Shown here piece by piece: positions 20,422 through 28,361 of a DNA stretch of 64,000 nucleotides. Within the stretch, counting starts at the first letter, position 1, and every line of letters starts with the position of its first letter. Under the pieces are notes generated by a model. The model did not search any database. It had not been told where the DNA came from and was given only the letters and a program-made list of their open reading frames with translations. This DNA comes from Micromonospora endolithica (GTDB taxonomy: Bacteria > Actinomycetota > Actinomycetes > Mycobacteriales > Micromonosporaceae). Where the stretch lies: positions 62,001 through 126,000 of the forward strand of contig NZ_RBAK01000011.1 of assembly GCF_003626595.1 (NCBI RefSeq), written 5' to 3'. The translations under genes were made by a program, and so were the position numbers.

Positions 20422-20856
20422 ATGACGTCGATCAAGAAGTTCCAGGTCACTTTCGACTGCAAGGAGCCTGGGCGCGTCGCTCGATTCTGGTGCGAGGTGT
20501 TGGGGTACGTCTTGCCGCCCCCACCGAAGGGGTTTGCCAGCTGGGAGGACTACAACCTCGCCCTGCCGTCCGAGCAGCGGGACGCATGGTCGGCCTGCAT
20601 CGACCCCAACGGCGTCGGCCCGCGACTGTTCTTTCAGCGCGTCCCAGAAGGCAAAGTCGTAAAAAATCGGCTGCATCTCGATGTGCGGACCGGCGCCGGG
20701 CTCGTGGGCGCCGAGCGCCTGGCCGTACTTGAGGCCGAAGGCGCACGGCTGATCGCGCTCGGGGCGACACCTGTGCTGCTGCAGCATGCCGATGAGGAAA
20801 ACGAGTCGTGCTACACGCTCCAGGACATCGAAGGCAACGAGTTCTGCTTGGACTAA
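20422..20856 (+). CDS. VOC family (glyoxalase-like) protein
   Basis: A 144-residue protein with the two beta-alpha-beta-beta-beta halves of the vicinal oxygen chelate fold. MTSIKKFQVTFDCKEPGRVARFWCEVLGY is the usual start of this subgroup, GPRLFFQRVPEGKVVKNRLHLD the middle, and LQDIEGNEFCLD the end with the Glu ligand. Canonical glyoxalase His ligands are partly replaced, as in many uncharacterised resistance-like VOC proteins. ATG 20422 follows AGGGTGAAGCC. It sits between two degraded relatives in opposite orientation, suggesting local duplication and decay. Confidence 0.85.
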   Translation: MTSIKKFQVTFDCKEPGRVARFWCEVLGYVLPPPPKGFASWEDYNLALPSEQRDAWSACIDPNGVGPRLFFQRVPEGKVVKNRLHLDVRTGAGLVGAERLAVLEAEGARLIALGATPVLLQHADEENESCYTLQDIEGNEFCLD

Positions 20857-20984
20857 GTGCCGCACATGCCGGCTTCGCAGTCGACCGGTGCAGTTCACCA
20901 TCGCGCGATCCGGGTGCGGAATCCGACAATCTCCGGTCCGGCAAGCGCGATTTCAAGGATTGTTGAATCGAGGAAGCCCGAGGA

Positions 20985-21440
20985 TCAGGCGACGCAGAAT
21001 TCGTTGCCTTCCGGTTCGGCCATCGTGACCCATGCATGTAGCCCCTGCCGGCCATCCCACAGCTTCATCGCACCACGAGCGATCAGCTTCGCGACCACCT
21101 GAGGGAGGTTCTCGGCCCCGCCCCGAATGTCGAAGTGCAGCCGGTTGTGTCGCCGCACCGATTCGGGATCGTCGTCTCTTGGTTCACGAACTCTCCCCTC
21201 GGGGACCGGCTGGAACCAGATCCGTGGCCCGAGGCCGTCCGGGGCGACGATGGAGTCCACGTCGTCGTCGGTCATCTCCTCCAGCTCGTCCGCCGGCACG
21301 CCGAGGGGGAGGTAGTACACCTTCCACCAAGCGTGGCCCGAGGGCGCCGGTTCACGCACCTAGCCGAGCGCCCCCGCCCAGAACACGGCCTGCCGGGCCG
21401 GGTCGGCACAGTCGATGACAAGCTGAAAACGTACGCCCAT
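20985..21440 (-). pseudogene. VOC family protein interrupted by an in-frame amber codon
   Basis: From ATG 21440 the frame reads MGVRFQLVIDCADPARQAVF then WAGALG followed by TAG at 21362-21360 (codon 27), exactly where relatives have Tyr (LGY). The frame then continues unbroken for 124 residues (VREPAPSGHAWWKVYYLPLG ... NRLHFDIRG ... MAEPEGNEFCVA) to the natural end. A single base change (TAC or TAT to TAG) explains it. A restart at GTG 21359, directly after the amber codon, would make a protein lacking the first strand. It could be a recent pseudogene, a sequencing error or, less likely, readthrough. Confidence 0.8.
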
Positions 21441-21484
21441 CGGACGAACCTAACGCGCGCCCGTTGCCGGGGTGAGCCCGTCGG

Positions 21485-22534
21485 TCAGCGATAGTCGGCG
21501 AAGATCCGGCGTTGCACCCCGTCGACGGTGACCGGGCCGCCGTGCGGAAGGATCCACTGAGGTCGGGTGTGACCGAACGGGACGCCGACGCAGACGACTG
21601 CCCCCGGGTTGTAGCGGGCCACCACGTCGACGACGGTGTCCCGCTGCTGCTGCCGCAGCCGTGCCCGTTCCGCCGCAGCGGGACGGCGGTGAAAGTCGGA
21701 GACCGGCGGACGGGCCACCAGGACCGCATCGACCGCGCCGAGGACTCCACGCTCGCCAAGTGCGCGGACGATCCAGCCGACTTCTCGTGCCGGAAGCAAC
21801 TCCTCGGACGTCTCCACGATCAGCACCCCGCCCCGCAGTACCTCCGCGGGGAACCGAAAGCGTCCCGCCGTCAGGATCCACTGGAGGACCTCCAGGCAAC
21901 CACCCCAGGTGGCGCCGGTGACGACCCGGCGTGGCCCGTACCAGTCCCACGGCTGCGTCGGCTCGCGTTCACCGAAGGACTCCAACGCCCGCGGATCGGC
22001 CCAGTCGATCCCGACGTCCTCGGACTCGCCCGGATCGGTGATCTCCAGCCGCTCCCCGGTGAGTAACGCCGCCCGCAGCGACCGGGCGTGAATGTCGTCC
22101 ACGGCCGGCCCGGGGCCGAGGTGCACCTGGGAGGACCCCCCGTAGAAGCTGGCGATGCCGAGACCCCAGAGCCAGTGGTGCAGATTGGTGTTGTCGCTGG
22201 TTCCCAGGAACGGCTTCGGATCGGCGCGGGCCAGGTTCGCGTCCAGATGCGGGATGACGGTGATCTGGTCCTCGCCTCCGACGACGGCGAGAATCCCGCG
22301 CACCCGGGGATCCGCGAAGGCGGCGTTGACGTCCGCCGCACGCGCTGCCGGGCTGGCACCCACCTCGCGGGTGGTGGGGTATTCCACCGGAACGAGGCCG
22401 GTCACCTCGGCGAGGCGCCGCATGGCCTGCTCGTGGATCTCCGGAAAGGCACCGGCCGCCGCGAAGGACGGCGAGAGGACCGCGATGTGGTCGCCCGGGC
22501 GCGCCTTGCGCGGACGGACGAGATCGTGCTCCAT
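21485..22534 (-). CDS. S66 family LD-carboxypeptidase, MccF-like
   Basis: A 349-residue serine carboxypeptidase. The nucleophile is Ser113 in LGTSDNTNLH, the acid is probably Glu241 (VETSEE) and the base His322 in PFGHTRPQW; the VVGGEDQ turn forms the oxyanion region. The length and the extended middle segment fit the MccF branch, which cleaves microcin C-type peptidyl/aminoacyl-AMP, rather than short LdcA enzymes that recycle peptidoglycan tetrapeptide. ATG 22534 begins MEHDLVRPRKARPGD, normal for the family; the frame extends upstream without RBS. It stands between a VOC gene and an APH-fold kinase, which suits a detoxification role (inference). Confidence 0.88.
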   Translation of the reverse strand: MEHDLVRPRKARPGDHIAVLSPSFAAAGAFPEIHEQAMRRLAEVTGLVPVEYPTTREVGASPAARAADVNAAFADPRVRGILAVVGGEDQITVIPHLDANLARADPKPFLGTSDNTNLHHWLWGLGIASFYGGSSQVHLGPGPAVDDIHARSLRAALLTGERLEITDPGESEDVGIDWADPRALESFGEREPTQPWDWYGPRRVVTGATWGGCLEVLQWILTAGRFRFPAEVLRGGVLIVETSEELLPAREVGWIVRALGERGVLGAVDAVLVARPPVSDFHRRPAAAERARLRQQQRDTVVDVVARYNPGAVVCVGVPFGHTRPQWILPHGGPVTVDGVQRRIFADYR

Positions 22535-22644
22535 ACGGAGATCCAACAGGTCCGTCGCTCCGTGCGCATCCCCATTCGATGCACCGGCTCTGGGACCCGG
22601 CACGGGACGGTCCGCTGTCCTGCGGATAGCGGGAGTCGAGATCC

Positions 22645-23472
22645 CTATCCAGACTGGGCCGTTGCCTTACGGAGTTCGCTCAGCCACTCGACGCCGAGCC
22701 GGTGGCCGTCGGGGAACTGGTCGCCGCGATCCCAGCGCCACGCCGTGATCATCGCCAGCATGAGCGACCGGCAATCTCCGAGCAGCTGGCGATCGACGTT
22801 CGGGTAGTGGTCTGCCACCTCGTCGGGCGCGTGGGCCAGGTCGAACTCGATCGGCCCCCGGCAGCACGTCTCGAAGTCGATGAAGAGCGGTCCGGTCCGG
22901 GTCGACAGCAGGTTGCCCGGATGGGGCTCGCCGTGCAGGAGTTGCTCGCGATGGCCGCTCTCGCTGACCGCTCGCCGCATGCGGTCCAACGTGCCGGCGA
23001 GGAAGACCCGGTCCGGGTCAGCCAGTTCCGGTGTCCGGGCCTGGTCGTTCACGAGTCTCTGGGCCTCGGAAACTCGTTCCGTGAAGTGCGGGGCGGGCAG
23101 GTCGACCCGACGCATTCCGGCGTGCAGACGTTCGAGCGCGCCGGCGTACTCCGCGTCGGGGATCGCTTGGGTGGTCACCGGTTCGTAGTAGGCCCACAGG
23201 GTGACCAGGTAGTCGTCCCGGACAAGGACCTCGGACGATTCCAGCGCGGCCACCGGGCTCCCCACCTCGGCCAGCCGCTGAGCGACATCCACTTCAAACT
23301 GGACGCCCCGGTGTGCCGACGGCGCCACCCGGGCCAGCACGTCGCACGGCTGCAGACGCAGGGTGAGCTTGTTCGAGTTGTGCAGGACGACGGCGTCGTG
23401 GGCGGTCAGGCCGAGCAATGAAGCGCTCGACATGGCTGCCTGCGTCGCCCGCTGAGTCTCGTACGCCTGCAT
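22645..23472 (-). CDS. Phosphotransferase (APH-fold) family protein
   Basis: A 275-residue kinase-like protein. The nucleotide lobe includes LRLQPCDVLARVAP (the Lys position is Arg) and the catalytic loop is LLHGEPHPGNLL, with Glu in place of the usual catalytic Asp of HGDxHxxN, then the metal site FIDFETCCRGP. The Asp-to-Glu change is worth noting: it may alter activity or mark a pseudo-kinase. ATG 23472 starts MQAYETQRATQAAM. The likely substrate is a drug or metabolite hydroxyl, unknown. It is 110 bp upstream of the S66 gene on the same strand and may be co-transcribed. Confidence 0.82.
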   Translation of the reverse strand: MQAYETQRATQAAMSSASLLGLTAHDAVVLHNSNKLTLRLQPCDVLARVAPSAHRGVQFEVDVAQRLAEVGSPVAALESSEVLVRDDYLVTLWAYYEPVTTQAIPDAEYAGALERLHAGMRRVDLPAPHFTERVSEAQRLVNDQARTPELADPDRVFLAGTLDRMRRAVSESGHREQLLHGEPHPGNLLSTRTGPLFIDFETCCRGPIEFDLAHAPDEVADHYPNVDRQLLGDCRSLMLAMITAWRWDRGDQFPDGHRLGVEWLSELRKATAQSG

Positions 23473-23658
23473 TGGAGCACCGTAGCTCAGGGTTCGTGGC
23501 CCGATCGGCCCTCGAATGCCGCCACGATCCGGGAAACGACGGCGGCATCCGCGACGGCACGCAGGTCGCGGAGTTGACCGGCCTGCTCGCCCTGGTCGGC
23601 CGCATCCCGGCGCCCACTGCGGCCGCCCATCTCCGGACACATCGGCCGTGAGGCTCGC

Positions 23659-23919
23659 TCACGGCCTGGCGATGCCGGGCTTATGCCTCACGGAACACCC
23701 GTCGAGACGCTGCTCCTCCTGCCCGCCGAGGGCACGACCGACGAGCCGTTCGTGGAACAACAGGATCGGCTGACACTGATGCCGCTGATCGTCATCCCGG
23801 TTGATGGGAGGGAACCCGCAGGCATCGCAGCGCGTCAACGGGCGTGCCGTTCCAGTCGCACACGATGTGCCGCAGCTGCGGTCAACGACACGGATGGTGC
23901 CCGCTCCGGCGGTGGTCAT
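23659..23919 (-). CDS. Hypothetical small Cys-rich protein overlapping the add stop
   Basis: An 86-residue frame whose ATG (23919-23917) overlaps the adenosine deaminase TGA as ATGA, with GGGAGAA 9 bp before it. Residues C15, C19, C31 and C34 (DRSCGTSC, RCDACG) could form a zinc ribbon. The rest of the protein has no recognisable motif. The start/stop coupling supports translation; the composition of the second half is less convincing and a frameshifted ancestor is possible. If real, it is the second gene of the add operon. Confidence 0.45.
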   Translation of the reverse strand: MTTAGAGTIRVVDRSCGTSCATGTARPLTRCDACGFPPINRDDDQRHQCQPILLFHERLVGRALGGQEEQRLDGCSVRHKPGIARP

Positions 23920-24986
23920 CGGGGTTCTCCCGCGATCCGGCTGGTCGCCGCAGCCGCACGGTTCGAGAACACCTTGAGATAGTTGTCGATCTCGGCCAGC
24001 ACGGCCGCCTTGCCCGGATCGTCGAGGAACGAGAACCGCACGGCCTGGCGAGCCAGCTCAGCGACGCCGTGCTCGTCCAGGTCGAGCAGGTCTGCGGCCA
24101 CCTGGTATTCCCGGTTCAGCGTGGTGGAGAACATGGGCGGGTCGTCGGAGTTGATGGTGACCGGCACACCCGCGGCCACCAGCTGCGGCAGCGGATGCTC
24201 GGCCAGCGACGCTACCGAGCGGGTACAGGCGTTGGAGGTCGGGCACACCTCCAGGGCGATGTCGTGCTCGCGGAGGTGCTCCATCAGCTTGGGGTCGCGG
24301 GCGGCGGCGATGCCGTGGCCGATGCGTTCCGCGCCGAGGTGGCGCACGGCGTCCCAGACGGTCTGCGGACCGGTTGACTCGCCGGCGTGCGGGACGCTGT
24401 GCAGCCCGGCCGCGCGGGCGGCGGCGAAGTGGGCGGTGTACCGGGCGCGGGCGATTCCCTCCTCCGGGCCGCCCAGCCCGAAGCTGACCAGCCCCTCCGG
24501 GCGCTGCTTGAGCGCCACGTCGAGCGTGACGTCCGCGCCCGTCATCGTGGGCTCGCCCGGGATGTCGAAGCACCAGCGCAGCTGAATGCTGTGGTCGCGG
24601 GCGGCCCGAAGCCGAGCGTCCTCCACCGCCTCGCAGTACTCCTCGGCCGGGATGCCCCGCACGATCGACGAGTACGGGGTCAGCGTCAGCTCGGCATACC
24701 GCACGGACTGGGCGGCAAGACCGGCACCGATGTCGTAGGTCAGCGTGGCCACATCCTCGGCGTCGCGAATCAGGTCCACCACCGACAGGTACACCTGAAT
24801 GAAGTGCGCGAAGTCAGTGAACGTGAAGTACCCGGCCAGCAAGGCCGGGTCGGCCGGCACGGACGTGGTTCCGGCATACCGCTCGGCCAGGCGAGCCACG
24901 GTCTGCGGTGTTGCCGACCCGACGTGGTGGACGTGCAGTTCCACCTTGGGTAGCCCGGTAATGAAGTCAGTCAGGTCCATTGCCAT
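23916..24986 (-). CDS. add: Adenosine deaminase
   Basis: A 356-residue zinc metalloenzyme of the amidohydrolase superfamily that converts adenosine to inosine in purine salvage. The metal and catalytic motifs are in order: ELHVHHVGSA (His18 and His20), SVPHAGES (His and catalytic Glu), AERIGHGIAAA (His) and TINSDDPPMF (paired Asp). HVHHVGS replaces the more common HLHLDGS. ATG 24986 (MAMDLTDF) is preferred; an open frame extends to 25061. The length is normal. It may be followed by the coupled small ORF at 23919. Confidence 0.92.
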   Translation of the reverse strand: MAMDLTDFITGLPKVELHVHHVGSATPQTVARLAERYAGTTSVPADPALLAGYFTFTDFAHFIQVYLSVVDLIRDAEDVATLTYDIGAGLAAQSVRYAELTLTPYSSIVRGIPAEEYCEAVEDARLRAARDHSIQLRWCFDIPGEPTMTGADVTLDVALKQRPEGLVSFGLGGPEEGIARARYTAHFAAARAAGLHSVPHAGESTGPQTVWDAVRHLGAERIGHGIAAARDPKLMEHLREHDIALEVCPTSNACTRSVASLAEHPLPQLVAAGVPVTINSDDPPMFSTTLNREYQVAADLLDLDEHGVAELARQAVRFSFLDDPGKAAVLAEIDNYLKVFSNRAAAATSRIAGEPR

Positions 24987-25515
24987 CTGTACGACCCCCA
25001 CAGTGCGAGCTATCCGCTGGGGGAAGGGCGACCTCCCCAGCGGGAGGCGCCCTTGGACCATGGAACGGACCGAGCGTGGCGGATGAATATCCGTCGCAGC
25101 GCCTCTCGACCCGCATCGGCACGCTAACAGCCTGTTCGACGGCCGACAACCCCGTCCGAGGCAGGCGTCAGCGACTCCTCTGCCTCAACTGGAGGACCTG
25201 GCGGTCGATGGTTGTTTGAAGCTACCGGCCTCGCCAGGAGTGACTTGAACGATGCCGGCATTGATCGGTAGGGTTGTGCCGTGCCCCGGATGGGCCGACA
25301 CGATGGAGGCAGCAGCTTCAGCCGCCGCTGATTTATGGCGCGATATCTGCGTCGCGCGCCGGTCGAGCCTATCCGGAATCTCATGTCGCTTCGGCCCACA
25401 GGTGAACCTTGCGGTGTGCCGGTGGGGCGTGCTCCACGCCGGCTCGTAGCTCGAACGAGTTTCTCGGCTGTCTGTCGCTGCTTCCGTCGTTATCACCAAC
25501 GACGCGAAGGATCAC
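24987..25515. other. 529-bp intergenic region, no gene supported
   Basis: The region is between divergent add and the esterase gene. Several short frames exist on both strands, but none has an RBS, family resemblance or codon bias that convinces. The only clear signal is the promoter-like pair at 25245-25274. G+C content is lower than in the flanking genes, so it may be decayed sequence. Confidence 0.5.
25245..25274 (+). promoter_or_regulatory. Candidate vegetative promoter
   Basis: TTGAAC (25245-25250), 18 bases, TAGGGT (25269-25274) agrees with the actinomycete housekeeping consensus TTGAC-N17-18-TAGRRT. It points at the esterase gene and would give a 5' leader of about 235 bases. Confidence 0.4.
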
Positions 25516-26358
25516 ATGACCACCGACCCGACAAGTACCACCACTGCGCGCCAGGACGCGGTGGGGGCCGACACCGCGAGCGTACGGCGTGACCACGCCG
25601 CCGGCGAACCCGACATCACCTCCTACCCGGCTGATGAGCGTTTTCCCGGCCGGCGACCGGCAGTGCTCGTGCTGCCAGGAGGCGGATACCGATTCCACAC
25701 TGAACACGAGGGCGAAGGCTATGCCCGCTGGTTGAGCGGTATCGGGCTCCACGCGTTCGTCCTGCGGTACCCGCTGATGACCGACCACCGCTTCCCTGCA
25801 CCGCTGGAGTCCGGCCGTGCCGCCCTGGAGTGGATCCGTAGTGGCGAGCACGGATTGGACGTTGGTGAGCGCGTCGGCGTCGTCGGCTCGAGCGCTGGCG
25901 GGCATCTCGCCGGACTGCTGGCGACCGGCACGGTGCTGTCGACGGAGCAACTGGTCGCGCTGCCGCCGCGGCCGGACTTCGCGGTCCTCGCCTACTCACC
26001 AGCGGATCTGCACCTACTGCCGGATGAGCCGGTGCAGTGGATCCTCGACGGGCAGATGGAACTGCGCGAGGAGCTGTCACCGGCTCGCAACATCGACGCT
26101 GACACCTGTCCGACCTTCCTGTGGGCCACCGCCGAGGACCCGCCGGGGTTCCCGAACGCCCTCGCGTACGCGAGGGCGTTGTTCGACGCCAACATTCCTG
26201 TGGAGCTGCACATTTATCCGCGGGGATGGCACGGCCTCGGCTTGGCGAACGGAGTCGCCTACGGCGCGCACGGTGCCATCCACATTCCGCACACGGCCCG
26301 CTGGGCCCAGGCCTGCGAGGCGTGGCTCGGCGCGGAAGGGTTCCTGCCGGCCGGCTGA
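25516..26358 (+). CDS. Alpha/beta hydrolase, BD-FAE type esterase
   Basis: A 280-residue hydrolase. The oxyanion motif is LVLPGGGYRF (about 51-60), the nucleophile elbow VGSSAGGHL (Ser near 121), the Asp probably in ATAEDPPG and the His in YPRGWHGLGLA. This is the carboxylesterase/acetyl-xylan-esterase-like BD-FAE group that removes acyl groups from sugars or small esters. ATG 25516 follows GAAGGATCAC. The 36-residue N-terminal extension before the beta-sheet core is not a signal peptide, so the enzyme is cytosolic. The substrate is unknown. Confidence 0.86.
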   Translation: MTTDPTSTTTARQDAVGADTASVRRDHAAGEPDITSYPADERFPGRRPAVLVLPGGGYRFHTEHEGEGYARWLSGIGLHAFVLRYPLMTDHRFPAPLESGRAALEWIRSGEHGLDVGERVGVVGSSAGGHLAGLLATGTVLSTEQLVALPPRPDFAVLAYSPADLHLLPDEPVQWILDGQMELREELSPARNIDADTCPTFLWATAEDPPGFPNALAYARALFDANIPVELHIYPRGWHGLGLANGVAYGAHGAIHIPHTARWAQACEAWLGAEGFLPAG

Positions 26359-26416
26359 CCGCAAGCTTCGAGGCACCCTGCCCCGACCGGCCGCCGGGTG
26401 CCGCCACGACCCGGCA

Positions 26417-26515
26417 CACAATAACAGTCATTATGATGCCTGTCTGGTTCAGGTGTTTTGTGCCGAATAATTATTGGATTGTCCTTACCGGTAATTCATT
26501 AATTGGAAGTCGGCT
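26417..26515. other. AT-rich islet with palindromes
   Basis: About 100 bp of clearly AT-rich sequence in a 70 % G+C context. It contains two perfect 10-bp palindromes, AATAATTATT (26466-26475) and TTACCGGTAA (26485-26494). It precedes the broken DUF1048 gene. It may be the regulatory region of the lost PadR-DUF1048 operon or a foreign insertion scar. Confidence 0.5.
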
Positions 26516-26536
26516 GTCCCGGCTCGATCTGGCGCA

Positions 26537-26758
26537 GTGGAGGGGTTCGAAGCCCGGGCAGCGGCTCTGCCAGCCGACTACCAGGCGGCGTGGGAACAGA
26601 TCACGGTCCACCGGGCTTCACCGGCCGCAACCTGATGCCGATCCTCGACGCCGCCCTGGGGCAGCTCGAAGAAGCATCGGCGGACGGGCAGAGCATCCAG
26701 CAGGTGCTCGGCGACGACATCCCCGGCTTCTGCACGGCGTTGGCTGGTGGGGCCGCCC
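26537..26758 (+). pseudogene. Frameshifted and truncated DUF1048 gene
   Basis: Frame 1 from GTG 26537 reads VEGFEARAAALPADYQAAWEQI, then loses homology; from about 26605 a second frame resumes with GFTGRNLMPILDAALGQLEE, ADGQSIQQVLGDDIPGFC and TALAGGAARS. Together these form the centre and end of a DUF1048 protein (usually encoded with PadR regulators and ABC exporters). A one-base-class frameshift lies between 26602 and 26614, and the C-terminus is cut by the terminal repeat of the transposon at 26759. The upstream part is replaced by the AT-rich islet. Confidence 0.7.
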
Positions 26759-26787
26759 GTAGTTTCCAGACCAAAAACAACGGTAAG
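26759..26787 (+). repeat. Left 29-bp terminal inverted repeat
   Basis: Begins GTAGTTTCCAGACC and ends AACAACGGTAAG. The reverse complement occurs at 30855-30883 with 28 of 29 bases identical. The inner end GGTAAG resembles the TAAG inner terminus of Tn3-family repeats, although 29 bp is shorter than the usual 38. Confidence 0.85.
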
Positions 26788-26888
26788 CAGTTGATCTAGG
26801 CCCTCACCTGGGGCGTAGTTCCTCAAGGCGAGGTTGCCTGGCAGCCGATTCGGCCGTTTTCCGTGATCTCGGTAAGTGGGACGGGATG

Positions 26889-27836
26889 TCAGCGCCGGTG
26901 TCGGCGGTGGTGCTGATCGTTCTCGGCGGTGATGCGGGCGGAGGTCTCCTCGCCGAGGCGGACGTAGATGCCGAGGGTGGCCAGGTGCCGGTGGCGGGAC
27001 TTGGCCTGCAGCTCGGCGGCGCTGCGGCCCTTGGCGGCCAGATGGGTCAACCCGGAGTGACGCAGCTGGTGGAGGGTGTACCCGGCGCCGTGCGGATCGT
27101 GGAGCTGGGATGCCTGCTTGAACAGGTACTCGGCGCGCGGGTAGGAAAGCCGGCTGCGGCCGGTGTCCGGGCAGATGTCGCCCAGTGCCGGCGCGCGGCG
27201 CCCCGCTGCTGCGGCCCGCCGGTCGGTGAGGAACACCGGCCCGATGGCGCGGCCGGCCAGTAGCCGGGGCAGCAGGCGTGCGGTCGGGGTTTCCCAGTGC
27301 ACGTAGGCGCGGTCGCCGCCTTTCTCGACGACCAGGGCGCGGCGGAACTCCATGTCGAGGTCGGGCACGTTCAGCCTGAGGATCTCCTCGGTGCGGGCGC
27401 AGGTCTCGTAGAGCATTCGCCACAGCACCCGCTCGCGCAGTGAGTTGCGGTCGTCGGTGAACAGCCGGTCGAGCCGGGCGCGGGGGATGGCCTTGTCCCG
27501 TGTTCGGGTGACCTTGCGGCGTTCCAGGCGCCGGCCGGGGTCGGTGGTCAGCCAGTCCTGGCGGCGGCAGTAGGCGGTGAACGAGGTCAGCGCGGACAGG
27601 TGCTTGTTCCAGGTGTTCGCGGCCCGCTCGTCCCAGCGGGCCATCGTCTGCTCGTAGATCTCCGGGGTGAGCGCGGCGACCGGTAGCTGATCCCCGGCGG
27701 TCTCGCGCAGCCGATGCAGAGTCTCGGTGTAGGTGGCGCGGGTGGCAGGGTCGTCGCGGAACCGGTCGAGGAACGCGTCGACGGCGACCACGAGCGCCAC
27801 CGGGCGCCGGGCGGTCGGCAGCGGGATCACGGACAC
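26889..27836 (-). CDS. Tyrosine recombinase of the transposon (TnpI-like)
   Basis: A 315-residue phage-integrase-family protein. The N-terminal SAM-like domain spans about 15-105 (VDAFLDRFRDDPATRATYTETL and NTWNKHLSALTSFTAYC). The catalytic domain has Arg in YETCARTEEILRL, the HxLRH motif in YTLHQLRHSGLTHLA, and RHLATLGIYVRLGEE with the Tyr nucleophile. GTG 27836 is chosen for GGAGGAG 8 bp upstream. By position inside an element with Tn3-type remains, it may act as the cointegrate resolvase, with the intergenic 27837-27950 as its recombination site (inference). Confidence 0.85.
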   Translation of the reverse strand: MSVIPLPTARRPVALVVAVDAFLDRFRDDPATRATYTETLHRLRETAGDQLPVAALTPEIYEQTMARWDERAANTWNKHLSALTSFTAYCRRQDWLTTDPGRRLERRKVTRTRDKAIPRARLDRLFTDDRNSLRERVLWRMLYETCARTEEILRLNVPDLDMEFRRALVVEKGGDRAYVHWETPTARLLPRLLAGRAIGPVFLTDRRAAAAGRRAPALGDICPDTGRSRLSYPRAEYLFKQASQLHDPHGAGYTLHQLRHSGLTHLAAKGRSAAELQAKSRHRHLATLGIYVRLGEETSARITAENDQHHRRHRR

Positions 27837-27926
27837 CTCGGCGGCTCCTCCGGTGATGCCCGGAGTTCGTCGAGGAGGATTTCGATGCCGATACCGCGAA
27901 GCCTTTCGGGGAAATACCACTGTCGG

Positions 27927-27952
27927 CTTGTACAAGTGAACCATGGTAAGCT
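27927..27952. promoter_or_regulatory. Operator/promoter of the ArsR gene
   Basis: Perfect palindromes CTTGTACAAG (27927-27936) and ACCATGGT (27940-27947) adjoin a -10-like TAAGCT (27947-27952). Transcription from it would begin at or next to GTG 27959, so the mRNA may be leaderless. The palindromes are probable autorepression sites. Confidence 0.5.
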
Positions 27953-27958
27953 GTGGTC

Positions 27959-28327
27959 GTGAACGCGTTCGACGTCCTCGGCGACCCGGTGCGTCGGCGG
28001 ATCTTGGAGCTGCTCGCCGACGGTGAGCAGACCGCTGGCGCAATCACAGATGTGATCCGGGTCGAGTTCGCACTGTCGCAGCAGGCTGTCTCCCAGCATC
28101 TGCGGGTTCTCCGTGAGCACGGGTTCGCGTCGGTCCGGGCTGAGGGGGCTCGTCGGTTCTACGCCGTCGAGGCCGGGCCGTTGAGCGAGGTTGACGCGTG
28201 GCTGGACCGGTTCCGCAGGCTCTGGGACCAGCGACTAGACGCACTGGAGACCGAGCTCGCCCGCGGCAGACGTACTACCCGGCAATCCGCCAACGACGAG
28301 CCTGGCGGGCCCAACGAAGAAGCGTAG
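27959..28327 (+). CDS. ArsR-family winged-helix regulator
   Basis: A 122-residue repressor. The start region MNAFDVLGDPVRRRILELLA, the recognition segment ALSQQAVSQHLRVLREHGF (helix-turn-helix, about 38-58) and the wing SVRAEGARRFYAVE are typical of ArsR proteins paired with SRPBCC enzymes. It lacks the Cys pairs of metal sensors. GTG 27959 has no RBS and may be leaderless; GTG 27953 is the alternative. The next gene (SRPBCC) is 34 bp downstream and probably under its control. Confidence 0.87.
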   Translation: MNAFDVLGDPVRRRILELLADGEQTAGAITDVIRVEFALSQQAVSQHLRVLREHGFASVRAEGARRFYAVEAGPLSEVDAWLDRFRRLWDQRLDALETELARGRRTTRQSANDEPGGPNEEA

Positions 28328-28361
28328 GCACGAGGGGTTCCCTACCGAACGGAGCATGACG

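Noticed and set aside
23294-23662. Minus-strand 122-codon frame between the phosphotransferase and the small Cys protein
   Set aside because: It overlaps the 5' end of the phosphotransferase gene in another frame and has no motif or RBS.
25185-25499. Possible 104-codon minus-strand gene and a 65-codon plus-strand gene in the intergenic region
   Set aside because: There is no RBS, no family resemblance and conflicting frames; described only as intergenic sequence.
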